Positions 45,004 through 54,197 are shown, numbered from the stretch's first letter. The stretch is DNA of 64,000 nt from Nocardioides plantarum (GCF_006346395.1 NZ_VDMS01000001.1:1736001-1800000), one strand, 5' to 3'. Made by a program: numbers and translations. The notes: generated by a model not told the origin, from the sequence alone.

Positions 45004-46479
45004 GTGAGCACCGGCACCGACGTCCCCGACACCATCCCCGCCTCGTCCGTCCCCGCCGACGCCCCGTCGTACGACGTCGTCGTCGTGGGCTTCGGGATCG
45101 CCGGCGGCTGCGCGGCCCTCGAGGCGGCGCGATCGGGCGCCCGGGTGCTGCTGCTCGAGAGGGCCGCCGTCCATGGCGGCACCTCGACCCTGTCGGGCGG
45201 TCACTTCTACCTCGGCGGCGGTACGGCGGTGCAGCAGGCCACCGGTCACGACGACTCCGTCGAGGCGATGTACGACTACCTCGTCGCGGTCTCCAAGGAG
45301 CCCGAGCACGACAAGATCCGCGCCTACTGCGAGGGCTCGGTCGAGCACTTCGACTGGCTCGAGGCCCTCGGCTTCGAGTTCGAGCGCTCCTACTACCCCG
45401 AGAAGGCCGTCATCCAGCCCGGCACCCAGGGCCTGATGTTCACCGGCAACGAGAAGGTCTGGCCCTACAAGACGCTCGCCCAGCCGGCCCCTCGCGGACA
45501 CAAGGTGCCGGTCCCCGGCGACACCGAGGGCACCCGGCTGGTGATGGACCTGCTGCGCGCGCGGGTCGAGGAGGCCGGCGTCGAGGTGCGCTACGAGACC
45601 GGTGCCACCCACCTCGTCGTGGGCGACTCGGCGGCCGACACCGGTGACGTGGTCGGGCTGGCGTGGCGGAGCTTCGACGAGACCGGCTTCGTCCGCGCCC
45701 CCGCCGTCGTGATCGCCGCCGGCGGCTTCGTGATGAACCCCGACATGGTCGCCGCCCACACCCCGGCCCTGGCCGAGAAGCCGTTCACCCTCGGCTCGAC
45801 GTACGACGACGGGCTCGGCATCCGCCTCGGCGCCTCGGTCGGCGCCGAGCTCAAGCACATGGACGAGCCGTTCATCACGGCGCCGTTCTACCCGCCCTCG
45901 ACGCTGATGTTCGGGTTCATCGTCAACAAGCAGGGCGAGCGGTTCTGCGCCGAGGACGGCTACCACTCGCGCACCTCGCAGTTCGTGATGGAGCAGGAGG
46001 ACCACGCGGCCTACCTCATCGTCGACAGCGAGCACGTCGAGTACCCCAAGTTCCCGCTGGTCCCGCTCATCGACGGCTACGAGTCCGTCGAGGAGCTCGA
46101 GACCGCCCTGACGCTCCCCGCGGGCTCGGTGCAGAAGTCGCTCGAGCGCTACAACGAGCTCGCCGAGGCCCGGGACGACGTCGACTTCCACAAGTCCCCC
46201 GACTGGCTCGCCCCCCAGTCCGTGGGCCCCTGGGCGGTCTTCGACCTCACCCTCGGCAAGGCCGTCTACGCCGGCTTCACGCTCGGCGGGATCCGGGTCT
46301 CCGTCGACGGCGAGGCGCTGCGGCCGGACGGCACGGTCGTCCCCGGCCTGTACGCCGCCGGCGCATGCGCCTCCAACATCGCCCAGGACGGCAAGGGCTA
46401 CTGCTCCGGCACCCAGCTGGGCGAGGGGTCGTTCTTCGGTCGGAGGGCTGGGCGGCACGCGGCGTCGCGGACGGTCTGA
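45004..46479 (+). CDS. FAD-dependent oxidoreductase, fumarate reductase/ketosteroid dehydrogenase type
   Basis: 491 residues from GTG 45004. FAD-binding GFGIAGGCAALEAARSGARV with the Glu of LLLERAAVHGGTS, a substrate domain with GFIVNKQGERFCAEDGYHSR, and the C-terminal GLYAAGACASNIAQDGKGYC FAD cap. Related to the flavoproteins that introduce a double bond in 3-ketosteroids or reduce fumarate-like substrates. The KstR-type operator directly upstream points to sterol or cholesterol side-chain/ring catabolism. The exact reaction is not shown by sequence alone. Confidence 0.88.
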   Translation: MSTGTDVPDTIPASSVPADAPSYDVVVVGFGIAGGCAALEAARSGARVLLLERAAVHGGTSTLSGGHFYLGGGTAVQQATGHDDSVEAMYDYLVAVSKEPEHDKIRAYCEGSVEHFDWLEALGFEFERSYYPEKAVIQPGTQGLMFTGNEKVWPYKTLAQPAPRGHKVPVPGDTEGTRLVMDLLRARVEEAGVEVRYETGATHLVVGDSAADTGDVVGLAWRSFDETGFVRAPAVVIAAGGFVMNPDMVAAHTPALAEKPFTLGSTYDDGLGIRLGASVGAELKHMDEPFITAPFYPPSTLMFGFIVNKQGERFCAEDGYHSRTSQFVMEQEDHAAYLIVDSEHVEYPKFPLVPLIDGYESVEELETALTLPAGSVQKSLERYNELAEARDDVDFHKSPDWLAPQSVGPWAVFDLTLGKAVYAGFTLGGIRVSVDGEALRPDGTVVPGLYAAGACASNIAQDGKGYCSGTQLGEGSFFGRRAGRHAASRTV

Positions 46480-46489
46480 CGCACCCGTC

Positions 46490-46618
46490 GGCCGAGGTGC
46501 GAGGAGCCCCGGCGACGAGCCTCGAGGCCACCGCAGCATGCTGCCCGGGCCGAGTCGGACGCGCCGGCCGCGGGGGTCTCGAGGCTCGGGCCTGGCGGCC
46601 CTCGCACCTCGACCGACG
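46490..46618. repeat. Dispersed REP-like inverted repeat, copy 3
   Basis: Left arm about 46490-46536 (ggccgaggtgcgaggagccc...cgagcctcgaggccacc), right arm about 46574-46618 (ggtctcgaggctcg...ctcgcacctcgaccgacg), imperfect reverse complements. Same family as 6684-6770 and 12792-12891. Lies between two co-directional genes. Confidence 0.7.
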
Positions 46619-46635
46619 TCAGTAGTCTCGTCCGG

Positions 46636-47808
46636 GTGAACCGGCTCCAGGTCGCCCAGCGGGCCAACGTCCCGCCGTTCCACGTCATGGACCTGCTGGC
46701 CAAGGCCGCCGAGCGGGAGCGCTCGCACGGCGACCTGGTCAACCTGTTGGCCGGACAGCCCAGCACGGGAGCACCGCGGGCGGTCAACGACGAGGCGATC
46801 CGGCTGCTGCAGAGCGGCGACCCGCTGGGCTACACACCGGCGACCGGACTCCGTGAGCTGCGCGAGGCGATCGCCGGACACCACCGGCGTACGCACGGGG
46901 TGGAGGTCGATCCCGACGAGGTCGTGGTGACGACGGGGAGCAGCGGGGGGTTCCTGCTGGCGTTCCTGGCGGCGTTCGAGGCAGGCGACCGCGTCGCGAT
47001 CGCGCGGCCGGGCTACCCCTGCTATCGCAATGTGCTCGCGGCGCTGGGGTGCGAGGTGATCGAGATCGCGACGGGGCCCGAGACGCGGTTCCAGCCGACC
47101 GTCGAGCAGGTCGCGGCGATCCCTGACCTGAAGGGCCTGGTCGTGGCCTCGCCCGCCAACCCGACCGGCACCATGCTGCTGCCCTCGGAGCTGGCCGCGC
47201 TGGCGACGTACTGCGAGGAGAGCGGGGTGCAGCTGATCAGCGACGAGATCTACCACGGCATCGAGTACGCCGACACCGAGCACCGGCTGGCCCGCTCGGC
47301 GTGGGAGACCAGCCGTGAGGCCGTCGTGTTCTGCTCGTTCTCGAAGTACTTCTCGATGACCGGTTGGCGGATCGGCTGGATGCTGGTGCCCGACCGGTTG
47401 CGGCGTGCGGTCGACGTGCTGACCGGCAACTTCACGATCTGCCCGCCGGTGCTGGCGCAGCGGGCCTGCCTGGCGGCGTTCAGCGAGGCGGCGTACGCCG
47501 AGCTCGACGGCCACGTGACGCGCTACGCCGGCAACCGGCGGCTGCTGCTCGACGGGCTCGCCCGGCTCGGCATCACCGGGCTGGCCCCGGCCGACGGCGC
47601 GTTCTACGCCTACGCCGACGTCGGCCACCTCACGACCGACTCGATGGCGTTCGCGCACGACCTGCTCGACCGCACCGGCGTCGCCCTGGCCACCGGCGTC
47701 GACTTCGACACCGTCGACGGCGGTCGCTACGTGCGGTTCTCGTTCGCCGGACCGGGCACCGATATCGCCACGGCCCTCGGACGACTGGCCCCGGTGCTGG
47801 CAGGCTGA
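46636..47808 (+). CDS. Class I/II pyridoxal-phosphate aminotransferase
   Basis: 390 residues from GTG 46636. Fold type I features: YTPATGLRELREAIAGHHRR, the SSGGFLLAF cofactor loop, ASPANPTGTMLLP (Asn contacting PLP), SDEIYHGIEY (Asp/Tyr), and the Schiff-base Lys in SFSKYFSMTGWRIGW. C-terminal Arg in GGRYVRFSFAG binds the substrate carboxylate. Transfers amino groups between an amino acid and a 2-oxo acid; specificity not evident. Preceded by a REP-like element. Confidence 0.95.
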   Translation: MNRLQVAQRANVPPFHVMDLLAKAAERERSHGDLVNLLAGQPSTGAPRAVNDEAIRLLQSGDPLGYTPATGLRELREAIAGHHRRTHGVEVDPDEVVVTTGSSGGFLLAFLAAFEAGDRVAIARPGYPCYRNVLAALGCEVIEIATGPETRFQPTVEQVAAIPDLKGLVVASPANPTGTMLLPSELAALATYCEESGVQLISDEIYHGIEYADTEHRLARSAWETSREAVVFCSFSKYFSMTGWRIGWMLVPDRLRRAVDVLTGNFTICPPVLAQRACLAAFSEAAYAELDGHVTRYAGNRRLLLDGLARLGITGLAPADGAFYAYADVGHLTTDSMAFAHDLLDRTGVALATGVDFDTVDGGRYVRFSFAGPGTDIATALGRLAPVLAG

Positions 47809-47889
47809 GCACCGCCAGAGGGTCCGGTCAGGGGTTTCGAGTCGGCCCGACGGGGAACACAGCCCTCGATCTGCGGCGGAAGGACGAAC

Positions 47890-48336
47890 ATGTACGGCGA
47901 CACCGAGGTCCTGCGGCGCCGCGTCGACCAGCTCCGCGAGCAGGCGATCGACATCCGGGGGCTCGCCGACCAGCTGGTCGGCCGTACCGAGTCGACCGGG
48001 TGGTCGGGCCGGGCCGCCGACTCGATGCGGGTGCGGGTCACCGAGCGGGCCACCCACCTGCGCCGCGCGGCCACCCAGCACGAGACGGCGGCCGACGCCC
48101 TCGAGAGGCACCTGCTCGCGACCGAGACCCAGCAGGAGGCGATCGCCGACATCGAGCGCCGGGCCACCGACCTGGTCGCCGAGGCGCGCACCCGCCTGGC
48201 CGACGTACGCCGCCGCCGGGAGTCGGAGCCCGGGCTGCCCGTCGAGCCCGACCCCGACGACGTGACGCTCGCGGCGTTCGAGCCGCCGGCCAGCGGCCAT
48301 CGCGACTGGCTCGCCGTCGAGCTCCCCGGACTGTGA
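47890..48336 (+). CDS. WXG100-like helical protein, first gene of an ESX-associated module
   Basis: 148 residues. Two long predicted helices flanking ESTGWSGRAADSMRVRVTER, whose W-S-G turn is the WXG motif; coiled-coil-like heptads continue to residue 115, then an acidic/Pro-rich tail. Longer than a classic 100-residue Esx protein, more like the N-terminal export domain of LXG/WXG substrates. Followed 10 bp later by an EspG-like gene and a pseudo-hydrolase gene on the same strand. Confidence 0.75.
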   Translation: MYGDTEVLRRRVDQLREQAIDIRGLADQLVGRTESTGWSGRAADSMRVRVTERATHLRRAATQHETAADALERHLLATETQQEAIADIERRATDLVAEARTRLADVRRRRESEPGLPVEPDPDDVTLAAFEPPASGHRDWLAVELPGL

Positions 48337-48346
48337 GGATCACCCC

Positions 48347-49282
48347 GTGACGACGATCGACCTGAGCACGCCGACACCCCCGCCGTCGTCGCTGCTCGAC
48401 GCACTCCCCCGCCGGGTCGCGCTCACGCTGCCCGAGCTCCAGCTGGTCGCCGAGCTGTCCGGCGGGGCACCGCTGCCCTTCGACGTCGCCACGCCCGGTG
48501 AGGCACCCGCGCTCGAGAGCCGGCTCGGCGCCAGTCGCGGCACCACCGAGGACCAGGCCTACGTGGCCGCCATCGCCTCGCTCCACGACCCCGCCACCTC
48601 GCTGGCCCGGCGCGGCCTGCTCGTCGACGACACGCTCGACGACGGCCTGGCCGGCGCGGTCGGCCTGCTGGCCACCCCGACGTACGCCGTGGAGGTCGAC
48701 GTCGTCGTCGAGGGCGTGCAGGTCAAGGCGTGGCACCGCGCCAGCGGTGACGCCGTCGCGACCCTCGCGACCAGCGACGGCATCGTCTTCGAGCTCGCGT
48801 GGTTCCCCACCTCGGCCTGGCCGGCCGAGCTGGCCCGGGTCGGTGTGCTCCCCGAGGACCTCGCGCGACGTGAGTCGATGGTCCCGGCGTTCGTCGACCT
48901 CCCCTACGAGCTGGCCGACGCCGCCGTCGAGGCCGCCGAGGGCGGACGCAGCGACCTGCTGGCCGTGCTCGCCGCGCAGCACGAGGGCGCCGTACGCGAC
49001 GAGGACGGCCGCCCCGTGCCCGCCGCCGAGGTGCCGGGGCTCCTACAGGCGCTGGGCACCGAGGCCCAGGGCCGACTGCGGGTCCTGGTCGCCGACGTCT
49101 CCCGCCGCCAGACCACCGTGGTCGGGGTGCGGTCGTGGGTGCTGCTGGCCGACGGGTGGCGCACCCTGCGTCCCCACCACGAGGGCGCCGCCGCCGGCAC
49201 CACCCGGGTCGAGCTGCGCGCCGTCGAGCCCGGCGACCTGGCCGCCGACCTGGCGCCGGTGCTGTCGGAGGTGGCGTCGTGA
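48347..49282 (+). CDS. EspG-like chaperone candidate
   Basis: 311 residues from GTG 48347. ALTLPELQLVAELSGGAPLPFDV near the N-terminus, the ARRGLLVDDTLDDGLAGAVGLL segment and the alternating strand/helix pattern after it resemble EspG, the cytosolic chaperone of ESX substrates. The identification is by pattern only. Immediately downstream of a WXG-like gene and overlapping the next gene by GTGA, so the three likely act together. Confidence 0.55.
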   Translation: MTTIDLSTPTPPPSSLLDALPRRVALTLPELQLVAELSGGAPLPFDVATPGEAPALESRLGASRGTTEDQAYVAAIASLHDPATSLARRGLLVDDTLDDGLAGAVGLLATPTYAVEVDVVVEGVQVKAWHRASGDAVATLATSDGIVFELAWFPTSAWPAELARVGVLPEDLARRESMVPAFVDLPYELADAAVEAAEGGRSDLLAVLAAQHEGAVRDEDGRPVPAAEVPGLLQALGTEAQGRLRVLVADVSRRQTTVVGVRSWVLLADGWRTLRPHHEGAAAGTTRVELRAVEPGDLAADLAPVLSEVAS

Positions 49283-50676
49283 TCGAGCGCACCGGGTCCG
49301 AGCCCGACGGGTCCGAGCCCACCGGGTCCGAGCCCGCCGACCCGACCCAGGCGTCGGTCGTCGCGGCCGCCGCGGCCGAGGCACGGCCCACGCCGCAGAC
49401 CGCGTCGGAGGCCGCCGACCTGGCCGACAAGTACGACCGGATGATGCGCCTGGCCGCGCTGTTCGACGAGGCCGGCGAGCAGATGCGGCAGCGGGCGATG
49501 CTCGGCACCGACGTCCTGGCCGACCCGGCGTTCACCGAGTCCGAGCCGCTGTCACCGGCGACCTGGGCCCGGGCCGAGGACGACGTCCGCGCGGCCACCA
49601 CCGGCAAGAACGGCCTGCTCACCCGCTCGATCGAGCTCGACGCCGACGCCCTCGTGCTCCGCGCGACGGTGCTGACCTACCGCTGGATCGACGAGCTGCA
49701 GTCGGCGGCGTACAAGACGCTCGGCTCGATCGCGGGTCGCGCGATCGGCTACCTCGCACCCGAGGTGGCCCTGGGCGGCGCGATCGTGTCGGCCGGCCTG
49801 ATCGAGACCGACGCCCTCGACCGAGACGGGGTCGCTGCCTACCTCGACGAGCTCGCCGGCTCCAACCCCGAGCTGATGGAACACGTCACCAGTGGCGGCG
49901 GTGGGCTGCTCGACGGCCTGCGGATGCGCTCGCTGCTGACCGCCGGGGTGCTCTCCGGCGACCAGGGCCGGCTCGCCGGGCAGGCGGGGCTGCGGGCGAT
50001 CGGCGTGGCGCCGTTCGGCACCCGCTACGACGCCGCGCTGCGCGACGTCGCGGGCGGCGTGGTCGAGGCGGCGGTCGCCCAGCCCGCCCCCGACGCGAGC
50101 GACGCCCCCACCCGCCCCCGCAACCTCACCGACCTGATGACCGCACTGGCCGACGCCCACTCCAGCGTCGTCGTACGCCGGGTGGCCGCGGGGCGCTACC
50201 TCGTCTACCTCCCCGGCCCCGACGGCGGCTCCCGCCGGCTGCGGCTGGTCGGCGGCGACCAGTCGACGTACGCCGCCCACGTCGTCCGCAGCATCGAGAC
50301 GGCGGTCGCCGGTGACGACGACGCGCGCGTGCTGCTGGTCGGCTCGGGCCTGGGCGGGGTCACCGCCGCGGAGGTGGCCGCGGCTGCCCCGTCGCCACGC
50401 TTCACGATCGACCAGGTGGTGACCGCCGGGGCTCCCTCGGCCCACGTGCCGCGCATCCCCGAGACGACCCGCGTCCTCTCGCTCGAGGAGCGTTCCGACC
50501 CCATCGCCCTGCTGGGCTCGCTGATCGGCTCGGGTGCCGACAACCGCATCACGGTCGTCTACGACGCCGGGCGCGACGGCTTCATCGAGGGCGGCCGCGC
50601 CGCCGACGCCGCCACGCACCCCGCGCTGGTGCAGGAGATCGGGCGGCTGGTCGAGCTGGGGTACCTCGAGGGCTGA
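49279..50676 (+). CDS. ESX-module protein with degenerate alpha/beta-hydrolase domain
   Basis: 465 residues from GTG 49279 (GTGA overlap). N-terminus carries three TGSEP/DGSEP repeats, then a helical region (about 40-280). C-terminal half (about 285-440) looks like a lipase-type alpha/beta hydrolase: strand RVLLVGSGLGGVTAAEVAAA at the nucleophile elbow, TAGAPSAHVPRIPETTRVLS, and EERSDPIALLG at the acid position. In the elbow GSGLGG the usual GHSLGG Ser is Gly, so hydrolysis is doubtful; it may bind rather than cut. Candidate substrate or scaffold of the upstream WXG/EspG-like genes. Confidence 0.65.
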   Translation: MIERTGSEPDGSEPTGSEPADPTQASVVAAAAAEARPTPQTASEAADLADKYDRMMRLAALFDEAGEQMRQRAMLGTDVLADPAFTESEPLSPATWARAEDDVRAATTGKNGLLTRSIELDADALVLRATVLTYRWIDELQSAAYKTLGSIAGRAIGYLAPEVALGGAIVSAGLIETDALDRDGVAAYLDELAGSNPELMEHVTSGGGGLLDGLRMRSLLTAGVLSGDQGRLAGQAGLRAIGVAPFGTRYDAALRDVAGGVVEAAVAQPAPDASDAPTRPRNLTDLMTALADAHSSVVVRRVAAGRYLVYLPGPDGGSRRLRLVGGDQSTYAAHVVRSIETAVAGDDDARVLLVGSGLGGVTAAEVAAAAPSPRFTIDQVVTAGAPSAHVPRIPETTRVLSLEERSDPIALLGSLIGSGADNRITVVYDAGRDGFIEGGRAADAATHPALVQEIGRLVELGYLEG

Positions 50677-50688
50677 GGGGCCGCTGGC

Positions 50689-50760
50689 TTGTTACTGACC
50701 GTTGGGACTTCTGGCATGCGCTTTGAAGCGCAGGGAAGAAGTCCGAACGGTCAGTAACAA
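50689..50760. terminator. 72-bp near-perfect hairpin between convergent genes
   Basis: Outer arms 50689-50712 and 50737-50760 (ttgttactgaccgtt... and ...aacggtcagtaacaa) match at 23 of 24 positions. A second perfect inner stem tgcgctt/aagcgca lies inside. Ends in an A/T run on both strands, so it can terminate both the 50676 and 50778 genes. Confidence 0.8.
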
Positions 50761-50777
50761 CCCCGGGTCCGCCCGCC

Positions 50778-52190
50778 TCAGAGCGCCAGGTCGTGCACGA
50801 ACTCGGCGAGCTGGGTGAGGTTGCGGCACTCGACCATGTCGACGAGGTCGCCGTACGTCGCGGTGGCGGAGTCGCCGGTGCCCCAGTGGCGTCGGTGCTC
50901 GGGATTGAGCCACCAGGTGTGGCGGGCGGTGCCGGCCAGGTCGGCGAGCACGTCCTCGTGGAGGTCGGCGTAGTTGGAGCGCGCGTCGCCGAGGATGAGC
51001 AGCGAGGTCTTGGGGCCCACCGCGTCGGGGTGCTCCTCGACGAACTTGGTCAGCGCGCGTCCGTAGTTGGTGCGTCCCCACAGGGCGGCGTGCGCCGTCG
51101 AGGCGGCCAGGTCGGCCATCACGTCGACCACGTCGGCGCCGGGGGTGAAGTGGTGGGTGACCTCGTGGACGTGGTCGATGAAGGTGAACGCGCGGACCTT
51201 CTGGAACTGGTCGCGCAGCGCGAAGACCAGCAGCAGCGTGAACTGGGCGAAGTTGGCGACCGAGCCGCTGACGTCGCAGAGCACGACCAGCTCGGTGCGG
51301 TGCGGACGCTTGGGCCGGTGGTGGGTGGTGAGCGGGACCCCACCGGTCGACATCGAGGCCCGGACCGTACGGCGGAAGTCGAGCGGGCCGCGGCGGCGTG
51401 CGTGCTGCTCCTTGGTCAGCCGGGTGGCCAGGCGACGGGCGAGCGGATAGATCTCGCGGCGCATCTCCTCGAGGTCGGCGCGTCGGGCCGCGGTGAAGTC
51501 GAGCCGGTCGATGCTCGGGCGCAGGGCGACGTTGGCGACGTGCGCGGCGCCCTTCTCCTCCGCGATCCGCCGGCGTGCATCGGCCTCGACCTGCTGGGTG
51601 AACGCGCCGATCCGGCGGCCCGCGCCCCGCTCGGCCTCCTCCCTGGTCAGGCCCTGGCCGAGGAGCGCGGCGACGATGCGGTCGACGAGCTCGGACGGCG
51701 CCACCCGCTGCATCGCGGTGTACGCCGACCACGACGACAGCCCGGGACCGCGGCCGGGCATGGCCCCGAAGCGGCCGACCATCTCGGCCGCGAGAGCCTG
51801 GAGGCGGCGGTCGTCGCCGGTCTCGAGCGCGGCGGCGAGCTCCTCGCGGAACGCCTCGAGGGCGGCGGCGTTGTCGCGCACGGGCGAGACGTCGGCTGGG
51901 TCCGTCTCGTCGGCCGGGTCGGCCGCTGCGTCCGGGCCCAGCGAGGACCCGCCGCCTCCCACGAGTCGGGGGAAGTAGAGGTCGAACAGTGCCTCGAACG
52001 TGGGGCGCTGGGCCTGTCGCTTGACGAGCGTGGCGGCGTACGCCTCCTTGACGTGGGAGCGCTCGACCCAGTCCAGGGCGGTCAGGGCGGCGACGGCGTC
52101 GAGGTCCTCGGCCAGCGAGACCGGCAGGCCGGCCCCGCGCAGCGCCTCCAGGAAGGCGATGTGTCGGTCGACCAACCCCGACCGGTTCAT
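50778..52190 (-). CDS. VWA domain protein, CoxE/YehP-like
   Basis: 470 residues from ATG 52190. Helical N-terminal half followed by a von Willebrand A domain with the MIDAS motif CDVSGSVANFAQF and later LILGDARSNY. Such proteins bind a metal through DxSxS and work with a MoxR ATPase as a chaperone/metal-insertion pair. The MoxR gene is directly upstream with an ATGA overlap. Target protein not evident: no CO dehydrogenase or chelatase gene is nearby. Confidence 0.9.
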   Translation of the reverse strand: MNRSGLVDRHIAFLEALRGAGLPVSLAEDLDAVAALTALDWVERSHVKEAYAATLVKRQAQRPTFEALFDLYFPRLVGGGGSSLGPDAAADPADETDPADVSPVRDNAAALEAFREELAAALETGDDRRLQALAAEMVGRFGAMPGRGPGLSSWSAYTAMQRVAPSELVDRIVAALLGQGLTREEAERGAGRRIGAFTQQVEADARRRIAEEKGAAHVANVALRPSIDRLDFTAARRADLEEMRREIYPLARRLATRLTKEQHARRRGPLDFRRTVRASMSTGGVPLTTHHRPKRPHRTELVVLCDVSGSVANFAQFTLLLVFALRDQFQKVRAFTFIDHVHEVTHHFTPGADVVDVMADLAASTAHAALWGRTNYGRALTKFVEEHPDAVGPKTSLLILGDARSNYADLHEDVLADLAGTARHTWWLNPEHRRHWGTGDSATATYGDLVDMVECRNLTQLAEFVHDLAL

Positions 52191-53065
52191 CGTCGGACCA
52201 GCTTGAGCTCCTTGACCGCACGGTCGTGGTCGGAGCGGTGCTTGAGGATGACGCCGAGGGTGTCGGCGATCGCCGTGTCGTCGAGGTCGCCGATCTCGAG
52301 GGCCACCAGGGTGCGCGCCCAGTCGACCGACTCGGCGATCGAGGGGGCCTTCTTGAGCTCCAGCTCGCGCAGCCGGGCGATGGTCGCGACGAGCTGACGG
52401 GTCACCTGATCGTCGAGGCCCGGCACCTGCGAGGCGACGATCTCGCGCTCGCGCTCGGCGTCGGGGTAGTCGAGGTGGAGGTAGAGGCACCGTCGCTTGA
52501 CGGCTTCGGAGAGCTCCCGGCTGGCGTTGCTGGTCAGCACCACGAAGGGGCGGCGTACGGCGGAGACGGTGCCGAGCTCGGGGATCGTGACCTGGAAGTC
52601 GGAGAGCACCTCGAGGAGCAGGCCCTCGACCTCGATGTCGGTCTTGTCGACCTCGTCGATCAGCAGCACGGTCGGCTCCTCGCGACGGATCGCGGTGAGC
52701 AGCGGCCTGGTGAGCAGGAACTCCTCGGTGAAGATGTCGTCGTGGGTCTGGTCCCACGTCTCGTCGCCACCCGACTGGGTGTGCGAGGCCTGGATGCGCA
52801 GCAGCTGCTTCTTGTAGTTCCACTCGTAGAGCGCCCGGGCCTCGTCGAGGCCCTCGTAGCACTGCAGCCGCACCAGGTCGGCCCCCGTCGCGCGGGCCAC
52901 GGCCTTGGCGAGCTCGGTCTTGCCGACGCCGGCCGGACCCTCGACCAGCAGCGGCTTCTCGAGCGCGCCGGCGAGGAAGGAGGTCGTGCTGGTCGCCGGA
53001 TCGGCCAGGTAGCCGACGTCGTGGAGCCGGGTGGAGGCGTCGGCCGGGGAGGCGAACCAGGTCAT
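52187..53065 (-). CDS. MoxR-family AAA+ ATPase
   Basis: 292 residues. Walker A VEGPAGVGKTELAKAVA (P-loop around 43-50), Walker B PTVLLIDEVDKTD, sensor 1 FVVLTSNASRELSEAVKRR, and LDDQVTRQLVATI. MoxR ATPases remodel protein complexes or insert cofactors together with a VWA-domain partner, here encoded by the overlapping downstream gene. Confidence 0.93.
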   Translation of the reverse strand: MTWFASPADASTRLHDVGYLADPATSTTSFLAGALEKPLLVEGPAGVGKTELAKAVARATGADLVRLQCYEGLDEARALYEWNYKKQLLRIQASHTQSGGDETWDQTHDDIFTEEFLLTRPLLTAIRREEPTVLLIDEVDKTDIEVEGLLLEVLSDFQVTIPELGTVSAVRRPFVVLTSNASRELSEAVKRRCLYLHLDYPDAEREREIVASQVPGLDDQVTRQLVATIARLRELELKKAPSIAESVDWARTLVALEIGDLDDTAIADTLGVILKHRSDHDRAVKELKLVRR

Positions 53066-53277
53066 GGCGCCATCCTCGCAGGCACCCCGGCGCGGCCCGG
53101 GCGGGTGTCGTGCGTCACAGGCCGTGACCTGTGCGGCGGCTCGTCGTTGAGCAGGTATCTCGGGTCGGCCGGTTCATGGGGGATCGGCCGCCCCGGACCT
53201 GGGTCACCCGGCAGCCACCCGGCGGTCGGTCGGTGGTTGGAGGACCGACCGGCCGCGCGGGTGGCTAGCCTCATGCT

Positions 53278-53970
53278 GTGGCGAGCCCGGCGTACGACGA
53301 GGACGACGTGGGGCTCCTCGACACCGTCGCGTCGTGGCTCGCGCTGGAGGACCCCGAGCCCGACCACGTCGACCTGATGCTGCTCTTCGGCGGTTCCCTG
53401 CCCGCCGCGTGGGACCGGGCCGCAGCCTCGGTCACGGCCGGACGCGTCGGCACCCTGATGCTCGTCGGCGGGCAGGGCCACACCACCGACGTCCTCCGGC
53501 GGCTGGTCGGCGGCCCCGCGGACGCGCTGGAGGCCGACCTGATCGCGCGCCACCTGCAGCGTGAGCACGGCATCACCGACGTCGTCCTCGAGCGCGAGTC
53601 GACCAACTGCGGCAACAACGTCACCCTCGCCCGTGACCTCAGCACCACGCTCGGGCTGCACCCCCGCACCGTCGCCCTGGTGCAGGACCCCACCATGCAG
53701 CGTCGGATGGACGCGGTCTTCCGCCTGGTCTGGCCACAGGCGCGCCCGGTCAACCGCCCCGGTCCCGACGGCCGCGACACGTGGCCAGCGCGGCGCTGGA
53801 CCGAGCTCGTCGTCGGCGAGGTCCCCCGGCTGCGCGACGACGAGACCGGCTACGGCCCCCGCGGCCGTGGCTTCCTCGCGCACGTCGACGTACCGGTCGA
53901 GGTCGAGACGGCGTACGCCGAGCTTCTGCGTCGGCACCCGGGGTGGGGGCGGGACGCACACAGCCCCTGA
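53278..53970 (+). CDS. YdcF/ElyC-like (DUF218) protein
   Basis: 230 residues from GTG 53278. DLMLLFGGSLPAAWDRAAAS, MLVGGQGHTT and the conserved ERESTNCGNNVTLARDL block are the YdcF-type pattern (E..STNT..N). No membrane helix is seen, so a soluble YdcF group member rather than SanA. Family members may bind S-adenosylmethionine; the role is unclear. Last gene before the composition changes toward lower G/C bias. Confidence 0.85.
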   Translation: MASPAYDEDDVGLLDTVASWLALEDPEPDHVDLMLLFGGSLPAAWDRAAASVTAGRVGTLMLVGGQGHTTDVLRRLVGGPADALEADLIARHLQREHGITDVVLERESTNCGNNVTLARDLSTTLGLHPRTVALVQDPTMQRRMDAVFRLVWPQARPVNRPGPDGRDTWPARRWTELVVGEVPRLRDDETGYGPRGRGFLAHVDVPVEVETAYAELLRRHPGWGRDAHSP

Positions 53971-54197
53971 CCGCGTGGGTCGTCGTCGGAACCGTCGAGC
54001 GCACCACACGTTTCCTGGCGCGTATCGACTGCTTGCCTTTGCTTGCCGGCGATGGCGAGTCACACAGTCAAGTTCCTTGACCGGGTGACAATGGTCGGGT
54101 GAGGATTGCGCCACGCGACCGGGTGGTCCAGCCGGGAACCGACGACGCGTCGACCGCAACCTTCCAGTCAGCACGTCCACCCGAGGGGTGTCCTTTC

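Noticed and set aside
44908-48300. Long minus-strand open frame of about 1130 codons over the flavoprotein and aminotransferase genes
   Set aside because: Antisense shadow; the plus-strand genes carry clear FAD and PLP motifs and the antisense product is low-complexity.
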